Part shown: one piece after another, positions 7,991-17,323 of the stretch
Numbering within the stretch: position 1 is the stretch's first letter
How the letters are laid out: every line of letters starts with the position of its first letter
The notes under the pieces: model-generated
The model's database searches: none
What the model was told of the DNA's origin: nothing
Seen by the model: only the letters and a program-made list of their open reading frames with translations
Translations under genes and position numbers: made by a program
Assembly: GCF_000152845.1 (NCBI RefSeq)
Contig: NZ_CH902584.1
Location: 2,889,340-2,953,339 of the forward strand
DNA length: 64,000 bases
Origin: Roseovarius sp. 217
GTDB taxonomy: Bacteria; Pseudomonadota; Alphaproteobacteria; Rhodobacterales; Rhodobacteraceae
Reading direction: 5' to 3'

Positions 7991-9411
7991 CATGTGCCGC
8001 AAAAGGTGTTCTCGACAACCTCTGCCGGGGTGGGCGGACGTTTGAGATTGTCGGCCTCGGGTTGATCCACATAGGGATGGGCCAAAACGCGGAGCAGTCG
8101 CTGAAATGGCGCATAATCGCCTGCGACGGCGGATTCGATCATGTGCTCGACCCGGTGATTGCGCGGGATGAAGGCAGGATTGGCGGCGCGCATCACGGCC
8201 TCGGGGTTATCCTCTTGCGCGATGCGGGCGCGCCAGAGCGGCTCCCATGTGTCAAAGGCGGCGCGGTCGAGAAACTGATCGCGCGCGGTGCCGTCGATGA
8301 GGCCGCGGAAGGTATTGGTGAAATCTGCCCGTCCCTCGGCCATGCGCGCGAGCAGGTCGGCAATTAGGGGGGCGTCTTGGGCGGTGGCCTCGGCAATCCC
8401 GATCTTGCGGCCAAAGGCACGGCGCCATTCGACTTCGATCTGGTCGGGCATGGCATGGACCAGCGCGGTGAAATCTTCGATCGCTTCAGCCTGATCCGGC
8501 ATCAGGGGCACCAGTGCCGTGGCCAATTGCGCCATGTTCCAGACGATTACATGCGCCTGATTGTCATAGGCATAGCGGCCACGCGTATCAATCGAGCTGA
8601 ACACGGTCTGCGGATGGTAGGTATCCATAAAGGCGCAGGGGCCATAGTCGATGGTTTCGCCCGAAATCGCGGTATTGTCAGTGTTCATCACCCCATGGAT
8701 GAAACCGACGGACAACCAGCCCGCCACCAGTCGCGCTTGCCTTCGGATCACTTCGGCCAAGAGATGCGCAGGGCCCTCGATCAAGGGATAATGCCGCGCG
8801 ACGGTATAGTCATAGAGCGCTTTCAGCCCCTCGACGTCGCGTCGTGCCGCGAAATATTGGAAGGTGCCGACGCGCAGGTGGCTGGCCGCAACCCGTGTCA
8901 GCACCGCGCCGGGCAATCCACCGGCCTCGCGGTAGACTGGTTCGCCAGTCTCGACGGCAGCGAGCGCGCGCGTCGTGGGCAATCCAAGGGCGTGCATCGC
9001 TTCGGACACCAGATATTCGCGCAGGACCGGACCGAGCCAGGCGCGCCCGTCACCCATTCTGCTATAGGGGGTGGGACCCGAGCCTTTGAGTTGAATGTCC
9101 CGGCGTTGTCCGGTCCGGTCAATCACCTCGCCCAATAGCAGGGCACGTCCATCGCCCAACTGTGGAGAAAAGCCGCCGAATTGATGCCCCGCATAGACCT
9201 GCGCCAGAGGTGCGGCCCCTTGGGGCACGTCATTGCCCGAGAACGTCCGTGCGAGATCGGCATCGGGGGTATCTGGAATACCAAGCTCCGACGCCAGTTC
9301 CCGGTTGAACTGGATCAGGCGTGGGGCGCGCACGGCTAGGGCCGATTGCCGGGTGTAGAACCGCGCTGGCAATTGCGCATAGCTGTTTTGGAACGGAATC
9401 TCGAGTGTCAT
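7990..9411 (-). CDS. selO: SelO/YdiU family protein adenylyltransferase (pseudokinase fold)
   Basis: Encodes 473 residues of the SelO family, which transfers AMP from ATP to Ser/Thr/Tyr of target proteins and is linked to redox stress. Family blocks are present: VYAGHQFGGFSPQLGDGRAL near residues 68-92, IQLKGSGPTPYSRMGDGRAW, then FIHGVMNTDN and TIDYGPCAFMDTY. The C-terminus ends ENTFCGT, with a cysteine three residues from the end at the place where eukaryotic SelO has selenocysteine. Its stop abuts the shared terminator with the helicase gene. No SECIS or in-frame TGA is needed. Confidence 0.95.
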   Translation of the reverse strand: MTLEIPFQNSYAQLPARFYTRQSALAVRAPRLIQFNRELASELGIPDTPDADLARTFSGNDVPQGAAPLAQVYAGHQFGGFSPQLGDGRALLLGEVIDRTGQRRDIQLKGSGPTPYSRMGDGRAWLGPVLREYLVSEAMHALGLPTTRALAAVETGEPVYREAGGLPGAVLTRVAASHLRVGTFQYFAARRDVEGLKALYDYTVARHYPLIEGPAHLLAEVIRRQARLVAGWLSVGFIHGVMNTDNTAISGETIDYGPCAFMDTYHPQTVFSSIDTRGRYAYDNQAHVIVWNMAQLATALVPLMPDQAEAIEDFTALVHAMPDQIEVEWRRAFGRKIGIAEATAQDAPLIADLLARMAEGRADFTNTFRGLIDGTARDQFLDRAAFDTWEPLWRARIAQEDNPEAVMRAANPAFIPRNHRVEHMIESAVAGDYAPFQRLLRVLAHPYVDQPEADNLKRPPTPAEVVENTFCGT

Positions 9412-9443
9412 GCAGGTTACCTAGGGTCAAGCGGGGGAAAAGT

Positions 9444-9890
9444 CTACATTTCCCGCGTCAGAAGGCTGTACGCGTCACGCGGCAGAAACCTGAGTTTCTG
9501 ATAAAGCTTTAACGCCTTCTCGTTGTCACGCCGCACCTCAAGATGCAATGCCTTCAATCCAGCACCGGCAAGGGCCTTGGGAAGGCTGATCATGACCTCG
9601 GTGCCGATGCCGCGCCCGCGCACGCCCGGACGGATGTAGAATTCATCAACGTAGCCATCAAGTCCGCCAAATTCCACCGACCAGCCAAAACTCAAGACGA
9701 TATAGCCGATGGGGGCGCGTCCGGGGCCAATGAGATAGACCACGCCATGCGGGCTGCCTTCGAGCATTGGCAAAAGTGCTGCGCGTCGCGTCGCGTCAGC
9801 CTGTGAGATGCCCGCCTCGTCATGAAAGGCGGCCACCAGCGGCAAAAGTCGGTCCAGATCGTCGGGCCGTGCGAGGGTGAGGGCGGTCAT
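9444..9890 (-). CDS. GNAT family N-acetyltransferase
   Basis: Encodes 148 residues with the GNAT fold: the acetyl-CoA loop VRGRGIGTEVM near residue 92, the beta4 core VEFGGLDGYVDEFYIRPG before it and the C-terminal ALHLEVRRDNEKALKLYQKL. Substrate not predictable. Its ATG overlaps the TGA of the upstream nucleoside hydrolase gene (ATGA, 9887-9890), so the two are co-translated, which might hint at a nucleoside- or amine-related substrate (inference). Predicted cytosolic. Confidence 0.9.
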   Translation of the reverse strand: MTALTLARPDDLDRLLPLVAAFHDEAGISQADATRRAALLPMLEGSPHGVVYLIGPGRAPIGYIVLSFGWSVEFGGLDGYVDEFYIRPGVRGRGIGTEVMISLPKALAGAGLKALHLEVRRDNEKALKLYQKLRFLPRDAYSLLTREM

Positions 9891-10828
9891 AGCCGGGCCA
9901 GCCTTTCGGTGAGCAGGTCAAAGAAGGCCTGTGCGTTGATATCGTGGACGAAGGTTGCATTGGCGGGTCTTCCGGTCACGCCCCACCAATCCACCACCGT
10001 CATACCCATCGTCAATTCCGATTGTGTTTCGATTTCGACATTCACCTTGCGCGCCTTGAAAAGGTCAGGCCGCAGGAGCCAGCAGATTGTGCACGGATCA
10101 TGCAGCGGAGCACCGTCTGCGCCATGGCGTTCCGGATGATATCGCTCGAAAAAGCCGGTCAAGGCAGCAACAGCGCGACCAACCCGTGATCCAATGCCGC
10201 GAAACGCTGCGTTGCGGGCGGGTGTCACCAGCGCCTTGTGCGTGACATCGAGGGGCAGCATGGTCAGGGGCACGCCTGAGGCCAGGACACGGGCAGCCGC
10301 CTCGGGATCGACATGAATGTTGAACTCTGCCGCCGGGGTCACATTGCCATGCGCCGTATGGGCGCCTCCCATCAGCACGATCTCTTGCACCCGCGCGACG
10401 ATGTCGGGCGCCTTGGCAAAGGCCGTGGCAATATTGGTGAGCGGTCCGATGGGCACCAGCGTCACTGTACCCGGTGGCCTCTCGCGCAGCGTATCGATGA
10501 TGAAATCAACCGCGTTCTGGTCCTGCACGGGGATCTGAGGGTCAGGAAGGTCCGGGCCATCGAGGCCTGAGCGGCCGTGCACATGCTCTGCCGTTACCAG
10601 ATCGCGGCCAAGTGGGCGGTCGCATCCCGCAAAGACAGGCAGATCGGGACATCCGGCCAATTCGCAGATCATGCGTGCATTGCGGGTCGTCTGCGCAAGT
10701 GGCACATTGCCTGCCACGCAGGTGAGGCCCAGCACATGAAGCGTCTCGGGACAGGCCAGCGCCAAGAGGATCGCCACCGCGTCATCCTGTCCGGGATCGG
10801 TGTCGATGATGATCTGCCGTGCCGTCAT
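9887..10828 (-). CDS. Nucleoside hydrolase (inosine-uridine preferring type)
   Basis: Encodes 313 residues of the IunH/RihA-type family, which hydrolyses the N-glycosidic bond of nucleosides to ribose and base for salvage. The calcium-binding signature IIDTDPGQDDAVAILLALA is at residues 6-24; VTLVPIGPLTNIATAF and EFNIHVDPEAAARV are further family blocks. The start at 10828 (MTARQIIID) is chosen over an upstream GTG because GGAGA lies 6 nt before it and family proteins begin this close to DTDPG. It overlaps the downstream GNAT gene by 4 nt. Confidence 0.92.
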   Translation of the reverse strand: MTARQIIIDTDPGQDDAVAILLALACPETLHVLGLTCVAGNVPLAQTTRNARMICELAGCPDLPVFAGCDRPLGRDLVTAEHVHGRSGLDGPDLPDPQIPVQDQNAVDFIIDTLRERPPGTVTLVPIGPLTNIATAFAKAPDIVARVQEIVLMGGAHTAHGNVTPAAEFNIHVDPEAAARVLASGVPLTMLPLDVTHKALVTPARNAAFRGIGSRVGRAVAALTGFFERYHPERHGADGAPLHDPCTICWLLRPDLFKARKVNVEIETQSELTMGMTVVDWWGVTGRPANATFVHDINAQAFFDLLTERLARL

Positions 10829-11146
10829 GCCTGTCTCCGTCGCGCCGCGCGAACCATGCGGCGGATGCGTCCAAATGTCCACCAAGACTGTCAGGGGACT
10901 GCGGCGGGTCGCCGATCCGAATCAATCGGTCTCGAGAGAGATGCCGCGCCGCAGCAATTCAACGCATCCAGCAAACCGGCCCCATTGAGCCGCGAAGACC
11001 ACGTGAAAATCCGTGCGACTGGCAAAAAATCGCATAGATTTCCGCCTCTTGACCCGGCTTTCTGTTTGGGTTTCGCGGCATTCTGGCTATAGTCCCCTGC
11101 AACTGCCACAAAGTTACAAACAATAAGGCCGGGGGAGAGACCACCG
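10829..11146. other. Intergenic region between divergent nucleoside hydrolase and ihfB
   Basis: This 318-bp gap must hold the divergent promoters. A TATAGT (11088-11093) about 55 nt before the ihfB start is a possible -10 box, but the nearest TTGACC (11049-11054) is 33 nt away, too far for a partner -35, so no promoter is called. No convincing gene, repeat or hairpin was seen. Confidence 0.5.
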
Positions 11147-11428
11147 ATGATCCGATCGGAACTGATCCAGAAAATCGCTGACGAAAATCCGCATCTCTAT
11201 CAGCGCGACGTCGAGCGTATCGTCAATACCATCTTCAACGCGATCACCGACGCGCTTGCCGAAGGCAATCGGGTCGAGTTGCGCGGGTTTGGTGCGTTCT
11301 CGGTGAAAAAGCGGGATGCGCGCACGGGTCGCAATCCACGCACCGGCGAAAGCGTGCATGTTGAGGAGAAATACGTGCCCTTCTTCAAGACGGGCAAGCT
11401 CTTGCGTGACCGGCTCAACGGAAAGTAA
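11147..11428 (+). CDS. ihfB: Integration host factor beta subunit
   Basis: Encodes 93 residues of the HU/IHF family. The N-terminus [20 protein letters not shown], the central [20 protein letters not shown] and the beta-arm [21 protein letters not shown] are IHF-beta-like rather than HU-like. With IhfA (not in the window) it bends DNA at specific sites and shapes promoters and recombination. A GGGGGAGA (11132-11139) precedes the start. lapA begins 3 nt after its stop, an arrangement (ihfB-lapA) seen in many proteobacteria. Confidence 0.95.
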   Translation: MIRSELIQKIADENPHLYQRDVERIVNTIFNAITDALAEGNRVELRGFGAFSVKKRDARTGRNPRTGESVHVEEKYVPFFKTGKLLRDRLNGK

Positions 11429-11431
11429 CTC

Positions 11432-11782
11432 ATGCGCTATATCCGCTATGCCTCGATTGCCATCTTTGCCCTAGCGCTTGTGCTGATTGCATTGGCCAAT
11501 CGCGGGGTCGTGACCCTGCGGGTGCTGCCTGACGAGTTGGCAGGCTTTGCCGCGCTCAACCCAACCTATGATGTGCCGCTCTTTATCGTGATATTCGGTG
11601 GCATTCTCATGGGGTTGATCGTCGGGTTCATCTGGGAATGGATTCGCGAGGCTGGGGAACGGGCGGCAGCGGCGCGGCAGGCGCGCGAGTTGGCAAGCCT
11701 GAGAGCCGAGGTCAAGCGTCTCAAGGGTGAGCGGCATCAGGGCAAGGATGAAGTTCTGGCGCTCTTGGATCAAGCAAGCTAA
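11432..11782 (+). CDS. lapA: LapA domain (DUF1049) inner-membrane protein
   Basis: Encodes 116 residues with two transmembrane segments (about residues 6-24 and 49-69) and a C-terminal cytosolic coiled-coil tail rich in Arg/Glu/Ala (WIREAGERAAAARQARELAS). In E. coli LapA works with LapB in control of lipopolysaccharide synthesis; here only the LapA-like domain is visible, so the exact role is inferred. It lies 3 nt after ihfB and 9 nt before trpF, implying one transcript. Confidence 0.85.
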   Translation: MRYIRYASIAIFALALVLIALANRGVVTLRVLPDELAGFAALNPTYDVPLFIVIFGGILMGLIVGFIWEWIREAGERAAAARQARELASLRAEVKRLKGERHQGKDEVLALLDQAS

Positions 11783-11791
11783 ACCGCGCGC

Positions 11792-12436
11792 ATGACCAGA
11801 GATATTCGTGTCAAGATTTGCGGCCTGACCGCCGCCACCGACGTGTCTGCGGCAGTGGCTGCCGGTGCCGCCTATGTCGGGTTCGTTTTCTTTGAGAAAT
11901 CGCCGCGTCATGTGACCTGTGCGCAGGCGCGTAGTCTCGCGCTTGACGTGCCTTTGGGCGTTGCCAAGGTGGCGCTGACAGTGGATGCAGATAACGCGGC
12001 GCTGGACGCTTTGACGGAGCTCGTCCCTCTCGATTTCCTGCAATTGCATGGAAACGAGAGCCCGGCGCGTGTGGCCGAGGTCAAGGCGCGGTATGGCCTG
12101 CCGGTGATCAAGGCCATCGGGATCGCCGAAGCGACCGATCTCGCGCAGATCGACGTTTATAGCGGCGTGGCCGCTCAGCTTTTGATCGACGCCAAGCCAC
12201 CACCGGGGGCGACACGACCGGGCGGCAATGCGCTGGCCTTTGACTGGGGGTTGATCGCGGGGCGTGACTGGTCCTTGCCTTGGCTCTTGGCGGGGGGGCT
12301 GACCCCCGAGAACGTGGCCGAGGCGGTGGCGCGCACGGGCGCGCGGCAACTCGATGTCTCGACCGGGGTCGAGGTTGCGCCGGGGATCAAGGATGCGGGT
12401 CTGATCCGCGCCTTTATTGACAACGCCCAAGGCTAG
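11792..12436 (+). CDS. trpF: Phosphoribosylanthranilate isomerase
   Basis: Encodes 214 residues, full length. TrpF converts phosphoribosyl-anthranilate to its carboxyphenylamino-deoxyribulose form in tryptophan synthesis. Visible motifs are [10 protein letters not shown] at the N-terminus with the catalytic cysteine, [19 protein letters not shown] with the catalytic aspartate, and the phosphate-binding [15 protein letters not shown]. It is followed by a methyltransferase gene and trpB, the order trpF-(x)-trpB; trpA is not in this stretch. Confidence 0.95.
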   Translation: MTRDIRVKICGLTAATDVSAAVAAGAAYVGFVFFEKSPRHVTCAQARSLALDVPLGVAKVALTVDADNAALDALTELVPLDFLQLHGNESPARVAEVKARYGLPVIKAIGIAEATDLAQIDVYSGVAAQLLIDAKPPPGATRPGGNALAFDWGLIAGRDWSLPWLLAGGLTPENVAEAVARTGARQLDVSTGVEVAPGIKDAGLIRAFIDNAQG

Positions 12437-12469
12437 GTCATGCTGGCCCCGCAAGAGGAGGCTGACGTG

Positions 12470-13087
12470 ATGGACGATCTGAGCGACGTTTACGGTGCCA
12501 AGACGCCTGAGCAATCCCGCGCGATCTATAACGATTGGGCGCAGAGCTATGACGCAGATAATCTGGCACGTGGGTTTCGGCTTCCTGCCCTTGGGGCCGC
12601 TATGTTTGCACGCTTTATGGACCGGAGCGACGGGCCGGTGCTGGATGCCGCCTGTGGCACCGGGCTGGTGGGCGAGAGCCTGCGGATTCTGGGGTATGGC
12701 CCGATCACCGGCTGTGACCTCTCGCCCGGCATGCTGGCGGCGGCGCAGGCAACGGGGCAATATGCCGATCTGGTCGAGGCGGAGATGGGCAGCGGTCTGC
12801 CCTTTGCCGATGACAGCTTTGCTGGCTTTGTCTGCGTGGGTGCCTTTGGCCCCGGTCATGCCCCGGCTGAGAGCCTCATTCATCTGAGCCGCGTGACGCG
12901 CCCCGGCGGTATCGGCGTGTTCAATCTGCTCGAGGCGACGTGGAAGGCGCAGGGGTTTCAATCGGTGCTGGAATCGCTGGTGGACAGTGGCCAGATCCAT
13001 ATCGCGCAGCGCTCTGAGCCGTTTTTGCCCTTTCTGTTGGCCGAACCGGACCTCTGGTCGCGGCTCTATGTGATCCGTCGGCTCTGA
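12470..13087 (+). CDS. Class I SAM-dependent methyltransferase
   Basis: Encodes 205 residues. The SAM-binding motif I is VLDAACGTGLVGE at about residues 55-67; the acidic end of beta2 (ITGCDLSPGMLAAA) and motif IV-like GFVCVGAFGPGHA follow. The ATG at 12470 is chosen because GAGGAGG (12455-12461) sits 8 nt before it; an in-frame ATG at 12440 lacks such a site. Substrate unknown. It is inserted between trpF and trpB in the same direction, but nothing links it chemically to tryptophan synthesis. Confidence 0.88.
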   Translation: MDDLSDVYGAKTPEQSRAIYNDWAQSYDADNLARGFRLPALGAAMFARFMDRSDGPVLDAACGTGLVGESLRILGYGPITGCDLSPGMLAAAQATGQYADLVEAEMGSGLPFADDSFAGFVCVGAFGPGHAPAESLIHLSRVTRPGGIGVFNLLEATWKAQGFQSVLESLVDSGQIHIAQRSEPFLPFLLAEPDLWSRLYVIRRL

Positions 13088-13168
13088 ACGCCCCGCTTTT
13101 CGCTGGAAAATCCCCCGCGCGTCCCATATTCAACCTCAGACTTTCCCGAATGACAAAGGCCAGAGACA

Positions 13169-14395
13169 ATGAATGATCTCTTCAACAGCTTTATGACCGG
13201 TCCTGATGAAAAAGGCCGGTTCGGCGATTTCGGCGGGCGGTTCGTATCGGAAACCCTGATGCCGCTCATTCTGGAACTGGAACAGCAGTATGAGCACGCC
13301 AAGACCGATCAGAGCTTCTGGGATGAGATGCATGATCTGTGGACGCATTACGTGGGCCGCCCTTCGCCGCTCTATTATGCCGACCGGCTGACGCAGCATC
13401 TGGGCGGGGCCAAGATCTATCTCAAACGGGATGAATTGAACCACACGGGCGCACACAAGATCAACAATGTGCTGGGCCAGATCATCCTTGCGCGCCGCAT
13501 GGGCAAGAAGCGGATCATCGCGGAAACCGGCGCGGGGCAGCATGGGGTGGCGACGGCCACGGTCTGCGCCAAGTTCGGGCTGCAATGCGTCGTCTATATG
13601 GGCGCGCATGATGTCGAGCGGCAATCACCCAATGTGTTTCGCATGCGGCTCTTGGGGGCAGAGGTGGTGCCGGTGACCAGTGGCCGGGGCACGCTCAAGG
13701 ACGCGATGAATGACGCGCTGCGCGATTGGGTCACGAATGTGCGCGACACGTTCTATTGCATCGGCACGGTGGCGGGGCCGCATCCCTATCCGGCGATGGT
13801 GCGCGATTTCCAGTCGATCATCGGCAAGGAAACCAAAGAACAGATGCAGGCCGCTGAAGGGCGTTTGCCCGACACGCTGGTTGCCGCGATTGGCGGTGGA
13901 TCGAACGCGATGGGGCTGTTTTACCCGTTCCTTGATGATCCGACCGTGAATATTATCGGGGTCGAGGCCGGGGGCCATGGCGTGGACGACCGGATGGAGC
14001 ATTGCGCGAGCCTGACTGGCGGGCGGCCCGGTGTGCTACATGGCAATCGCACGTATCTCTTGCAGGATGCTGATGGGCAGATCCTTGAGGGGCATTCGAT
14101 CTCGGCCGGGCTCGATTATCCGGGGATTGGGCCTGAGCATAGCTGGCTGCATGAGACGGGTCGGGCCAAGTATGTCTCGATCACCGATGTCGAGGCGCTG
14201 GAGGCATTCCAGCTCTGCTGTGCGCAGGAGGGGATCATCCCGGCGCTGGAACCCAGCCACGCCCTTGCCCATGTGATGAAGATTGCGCCGACGCTGCCAC
14301 ACGATCACCTGCTGGTCATGAACATGTGTGGTCGTGGCGACAAGGACATCTTTACCGTCGCCAAGCATCTGGGGTTCGATATCAAGACCAGTTGA
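13169..14395 (+). CDS. trpB: Tryptophan synthase beta chain
   Basis: Encodes 408 residues, full length. TrpB condenses indole with serine using PLP. The PLP lysine is Lys97 in HTGAHKINN; the phosphate-binding loop [10 protein letters not shown] and the monovalent cation region GVEAGGHG are intact. Start at 13169 ([10 protein letters not shown]) follows AGAGAC. No trpA gene follows; instead a hairpin terminator and convergent genes on the minus strand lie right after the stop, so trpA must be elsewhere in the genome. Confidence 0.97.
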   Translation: MNDLFNSFMTGPDEKGRFGDFGGRFVSETLMPLILELEQQYEHAKTDQSFWDEMHDLWTHYVGRPSPLYYADRLTQHLGGAKIYLKRDELNHTGAHKINNVLGQIILARRMGKKRIIAETGAGQHGVATATVCAKFGLQCVVYMGAHDVERQSPNVFRMRLLGAEVVPVTSGRGTLKDAMNDALRDWVTNVRDTFYCIGTVAGPHPYPAMVRDFQSIIGKETKEQMQAAEGRLPDTLVAAIGGGSNAMGLFYPFLDDPTVNIIGVEAGGHGVDDRMEHCASLTGGRPGVLHGNRTYLLQDADGQILEGHSISAGLDYPGIGPEHSWLHETGRAKYVSITDVEALEAFQLCCAQEGIIPALEPSHALAHVMKIAPTLPHDHLLVMNMCGRGDKDIFTVAKHLGFDIKTS

Positions 14396-14403
14396 GCCTG
14401 ACA

Positions 14404-14425
14404 GGGCGGGCAAGTCCCGCCTTTA
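14404..14425 (+). terminator. Rho-independent terminator after trpB
   Basis: Stem GGCGGG (14405-14410) / CCCGCC (14416-14421) with a 5-nt loop, followed by TTTA. It lies 10 nt after the trpB stop and abuts the stop codon of the convergent gene. Confidence 0.7.
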
Positions 14426-14821
14426 TCAGATCTTGAAAGCATCATCCACCGGCACCTGAAGGGCCGTGGCGAGGGCATTGGTCTGACTGGCCATGCCGAT
14501 CACCGACAAGAGTTCACCGTGCTGTGCGGGTGTCATCCCCTTGGCGCGCGCTGCTGCGGTGTGGGAATGAGCGCAGTATTCGCAGCCATTGGCGACCGAA
14601 ACGGCGATATAAATCAATTCCTTGGTCAGCGGATCAAGGGTGCCGGGGCCCATCACGGATTTGAGCCGTTCCCATGTTGCGAGCAGGAGGGCCGGGTCAT
14701 GCGCGAGGGCCCGCCAGAAATTATTGATGACATCGCTGCCCCGCGTGGCGCGGATGTCGTCAAAGACGGCGCGCACTTCGGGGCTGGCTTCGACATCGCT
14801 GATCAGGGTTACAGTGGCCAT
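14426..14821 (-). CDS. Carboxymuconolactone decarboxylase / AhpD-like family protein
   Basis: Encodes 131 residues. The all-helical CMD fold carries the AhpD-type motif CEYCAHSH with Cys80, Cys83 and His87, which in AhpD-like proteins forms a redox-active site for peroxidase systems. The ATG at 14821 (MATVTLISDV) is used because residues encoded upstream are not family-like. A DUF2237 gene ends 4 nt upstream, so the two form a small operon. Likely an alkylhydroperoxidase-type activity, not aromatic decarboxylation. Confidence 0.88.
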   Translation of the reverse strand: MATVTLISDVEASPEVRAVFDDIRATRGSDVINNFWRALAHDPALLLATWERLKSVMGPGTLDPLTKELIYIAVSVANGCEYCAHSHTAAARAKGMTPAQHGELLSVIGMASQTNALATALQVPVDDAFKI

Positions 14822-14825
14822 CCTG

Positions 14826-15206
14826 TCAGCTCTCGGGGGCGGCGTTTTGTTGCAGCGCCTCCAGTGGCACGATCTCGAGGGCGCGCACATGGGTGGCGTC
14901 GAGCCGCACCATCGGTGCGCAACCCTCGTCATGGGCCTGAAGAAAGCGCGCGGCGCAGAGGCACCATTGATCGCCCGGTTTCAGACCGGGAAACTGGAAT
15001 TCAGGGCGGGGGGTGCTGAGATCATTGCCGACATATTTGGAAAAGGCCAGAAATTCGGCGGTCATCAGGGCGCAGACCGTGTGGCTGCCGTGATCCTCGG
15101 CGCAGGTGTTGCAGTGGCCGTCACGGAAGTAGCCGGTCAGCGGCGCGGAGGAGCACGGCTCCAGCGCCTCGCCCAGAACATTGCGGGCTTCATCCATGAT
15201 CGTCAT
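14826..15206 (-). CDS. DUF2237 family protein
   Basis: Encodes 126 residues. Family features are NVLGEALEPCSSAPLTGYFR, GHCNTCAEDHGSHTVCALMT and the block KPGDQWCLCAARF, giving several conserved cysteines. The function of DUF2237 is unknown; cysteine content and the AhpD-like neighbour suggest redox or metal chemistry (inference only). AAAGGA precedes the ATG at 15206 by 8 nt. Predicted cytosolic. Confidence 0.88.
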   Translation of the reverse strand: MTIMDEARNVLGEALEPCSSAPLTGYFRDGHCNTCAEDHGSHTVCALMTAEFLAFSKYVGNDLSTPRPEFQFPGLKPGDQWCLCAARFLQAHDEGCAPMVRLDATHVRALEIVPLEALQQNAAPES

Positions 15207-15269
15207 TGACTTGATCCTTTCATTCTTAGGCTGAGAGTGGCGGGTTTCTGGCGTCGTTACAAGCGGTTG

Positions 15270-16085
15270 TCAGGCGCGCTCCTCCGCTTTGGCCTGATCC
15301 CAGAGTGTATCCATCTCAGCCAGATCCGACTCGGGTGGGGTTTTGCCGCGTTCGGCCAAAAGCGCTTCGATCCGCTCGAATCGGCGGGTGAATTTGGCGT
15401 TGGCGCGACGCAGGGCGGTTTCGGGACAGAGCTTCATATGCCGCGCGAGATTGGCCATGACAAAGAGAAGGTCGCCAAACTCCTCTTCAACTGCATCCTG
15501 GGTCAACTCGGTTGCAGCTTCATGCAATTCATCAACTTCTTCTCGTATCTTATTGAGAACATGGGAAGAGTCCGGCCAATCAAAGCCCACACGCGCGGCG
15601 CGTTTCTGGAGTTTGACGGCGCGCAGGAGCGCAGGCAGGCCAAGGGCCACACCGTCCAGTGTGCCGGTCTTGGCCTCGGCGGCGCGTTCGGCGGCCTTGA
15701 CCACCTCCCAGTCGCGGGTCTGTTGTTCGGCGGTTTTGTCGCGACTCTCAACGCCAAAGACATGTGGGTGACGTGCGACCATCTTGTCGGAAATGGCATT
15801 GGCCACGTCCATCACGTCAAACAGGCCACGATCCTGCGCAATTTGGGCATGAAACACCACCTGCAAGAGAAGATCCCCCAATTCACCACGTAGATCCTGC
15901 CAATTTTCCTGTTCGATGGCATCCGCAACTTCGTAAGCCTCCTCAATGGTATAGGGGGCGATGCTGGCGAAATCCTGCTCGACATCCCACGGGCATCCGG
16001 TGTCAGGATCACGCAGGCGGGCCATGATGGCGATGAGGCGGGGCAATCCGCCGCGGGGATCGTGGATGAGCGTATCGTCAGGCAT
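15270..16085 (-). CDS. mazG: Nucleoside triphosphate pyrophosphohydrolase MazG
   Basis: Encodes 271 residues with two MazG domains. The first has CPWDVEQDFASIAPYTIEEA and the metal-binding ELGDLLLQVVFHA; the second has EEVDELHEA and EEEFGDLLFVMANLARHM. The enzyme hydrolyses (d)NTPs to NMP and pyrophosphate as pool housekeeping. Full length compared with E. coli MazG (263). It is divergent from the M20 amidohydrolase gene 62 nt away. Confidence 0.95.
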   Translation of the reverse strand: MPDDTLIHDPRGGLPRLIAIMARLRDPDTGCPWDVEQDFASIAPYTIEEAYEVADAIEQENWQDLRGELGDLLLQVVFHAQIAQDRGLFDVMDVANAISDKMVARHPHVFGVESRDKTAEQQTRDWEVVKAAERAAEAKTGTLDGVALGLPALLRAVKLQKRAARVGFDWPDSSHVLNKIREEVDELHEAATELTQDAVEEEFGDLLFVMANLARHMKLCPETALRRANAKFTRRFERIEALLAERGKTPPESDLAEMDTLWDQAKAEERA

Positions 16086-16147
16086 TGCAGCGGCCTCGTC
16101 TTTGGGGTTGAGTGGACCCTGACGCGAGAATGAAGGGATGTCCAGAG

Positions 16148-17311
16148 ATGGCCGTGATCAACCGAATTGCCGGATTCTCAGAGGAAATGACGGCCTGGCG
16201 CAGGCATCTGCATGCCAATCCCGAATTGGGGTTCGATTGCCACAAAACGGCGGCCTTTGTGGTCGAGCGATTGCGGGACTTCGGCATCACGCAGATCGAG
16301 ACCGGTGTGGCGACCAGTGGGGTTGTCGCGGTGATCGAGGGCCAAGGCGAGGGGCCGTGCATCGGGCTGCGCGCCGATATGGACGCGCTGCCGATGACCG
16401 AAGTCACCGGGCTCGATTATGCCAGCCAGACCCCCGGCAAGATGCATGCCTGCGGCCACGACGGGCATACGACGATGCTGCTTGGCGCGGCTAAGTACCT
16501 TGCAGAGACACGGAATTTTGCCGGTAAAGTGGTGCTGATCTTTCAACCTGCCGAAGAGGGTCCGGGCGGGGGACGCATCATGGTCGAAGAGGGCGCGCTG
16601 AGCCGCTATGGGGTGGAGCAGGTCTATGCGCTCCATACCCTGCCGGGGGTGCCTGCGGGCACGTTCGAGACCACGCCGGGGCCGATCATGGCGGCGGTGG
16701 ATACGCTGCATATCGACGTGATTGGGCGGGGCGGGCATGGCGCCATGCCGCATGAGACACGCGATCCGGTGGTGGCGGCTGTGGCCATTGTGCAGGGCAT
16801 CCAAACGATTGTCAGCCGCAACCGTAACCCCTTGGATGATCTGGTTATTTCGGTGACGCAGATCCATACCGGCACGGTCGATAACGTCATCCCCGAGACC
16901 GCCTATATCAACGCCACCATCCGGACATTCACGCCCGAGGTGCAGGAGATGGTGCATCGCCGGTTGCGAGAGGTTACAGAGGGCGTGGCCGTTGGCTATG
17001 GCGTGCGGGCGGAGGTGCGGATTGATCTGGGATACCCCGCCACCTACAATGACGCAGAGAAAACCGCCTTTGCCGCAGAGGTCGCGCGGGAGGTTGTGGG
17101 CGAAGGATTGGTCATCGCGGATCGCCCGCGTGAAATGGGGGCCGAGGATTTTTCCTATATGCTGCAAGAGCTTCCGGGGTCTTATCTGTTTCTTGGGCAA
17201 GGCGTCGGGCCGGGGCTGCACCATCCCGGGTTCAATTTCAACGATGCGGTGGCCCCGGTGGGTGCCTCGTTCTTTGCGCGGCTGGTCGAGCGCGCGCAGC
17301 CTCTTGGCTGA
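16148..17311 (+). CDS. M20 family amidohydrolase (hippurate/N-acyl amino acid hydrolase type)
   Basis: Encodes 387 residues, typical for M20D amidohydrolases that cleave N-acyl groups from amino acids. Metal ligands are evident in MHACGHDGHTTMLLG (Cys and His), PAEEGPGGG, YALHTLPGVPAG and the C-terminal GLHHPGFNFND. The dimerisation insert starts at about residue 180. The start at 16148 (MAVINRIAGF) follows AAGGGA (16133-16138) at 9 nt. speB begins 12 nt after the stop, so both are likely co-transcribed for amine or amino-acid breakdown. Confidence 0.93.
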   Translation: MAVINRIAGFSEEMTAWRRHLHANPELGFDCHKTAAFVVERLRDFGITQIETGVATSGVVAVIEGQGEGPCIGLRADMDALPMTEVTGLDYASQTPGKMHACGHDGHTTMLLGAAKYLAETRNFAGKVVLIFQPAEEGPGGGRIMVEEGALSRYGVEQVYALHTLPGVPAGTFETTPGPIMAAVDTLHIDVIGRGGHGAMPHETRDPVVAAVAIVQGIQTIVSRNRNPLDDLVISVTQIHTGTVDNVIPETAYINATIRTFTPEVQEMVHRRLREVTEGVAVGYGVRAEVRIDLGYPATYNDAEKTAFAAEVAREVVGEGLVIADRPREMGAEDFSYMLQELPGSYLFLGQGVGPGLHHPGFNFNDAVAPVGASFFARLVERAQPLG

Positions 17312-17323
17312 AGGAGACAAGCC

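Noticed and set aside
11049..11093. Promoter of ihfB from TTGACC and TATAGT
   Set aside because: The two hexamers are 33 nt apart, too far for one sigma-70-type promoter.
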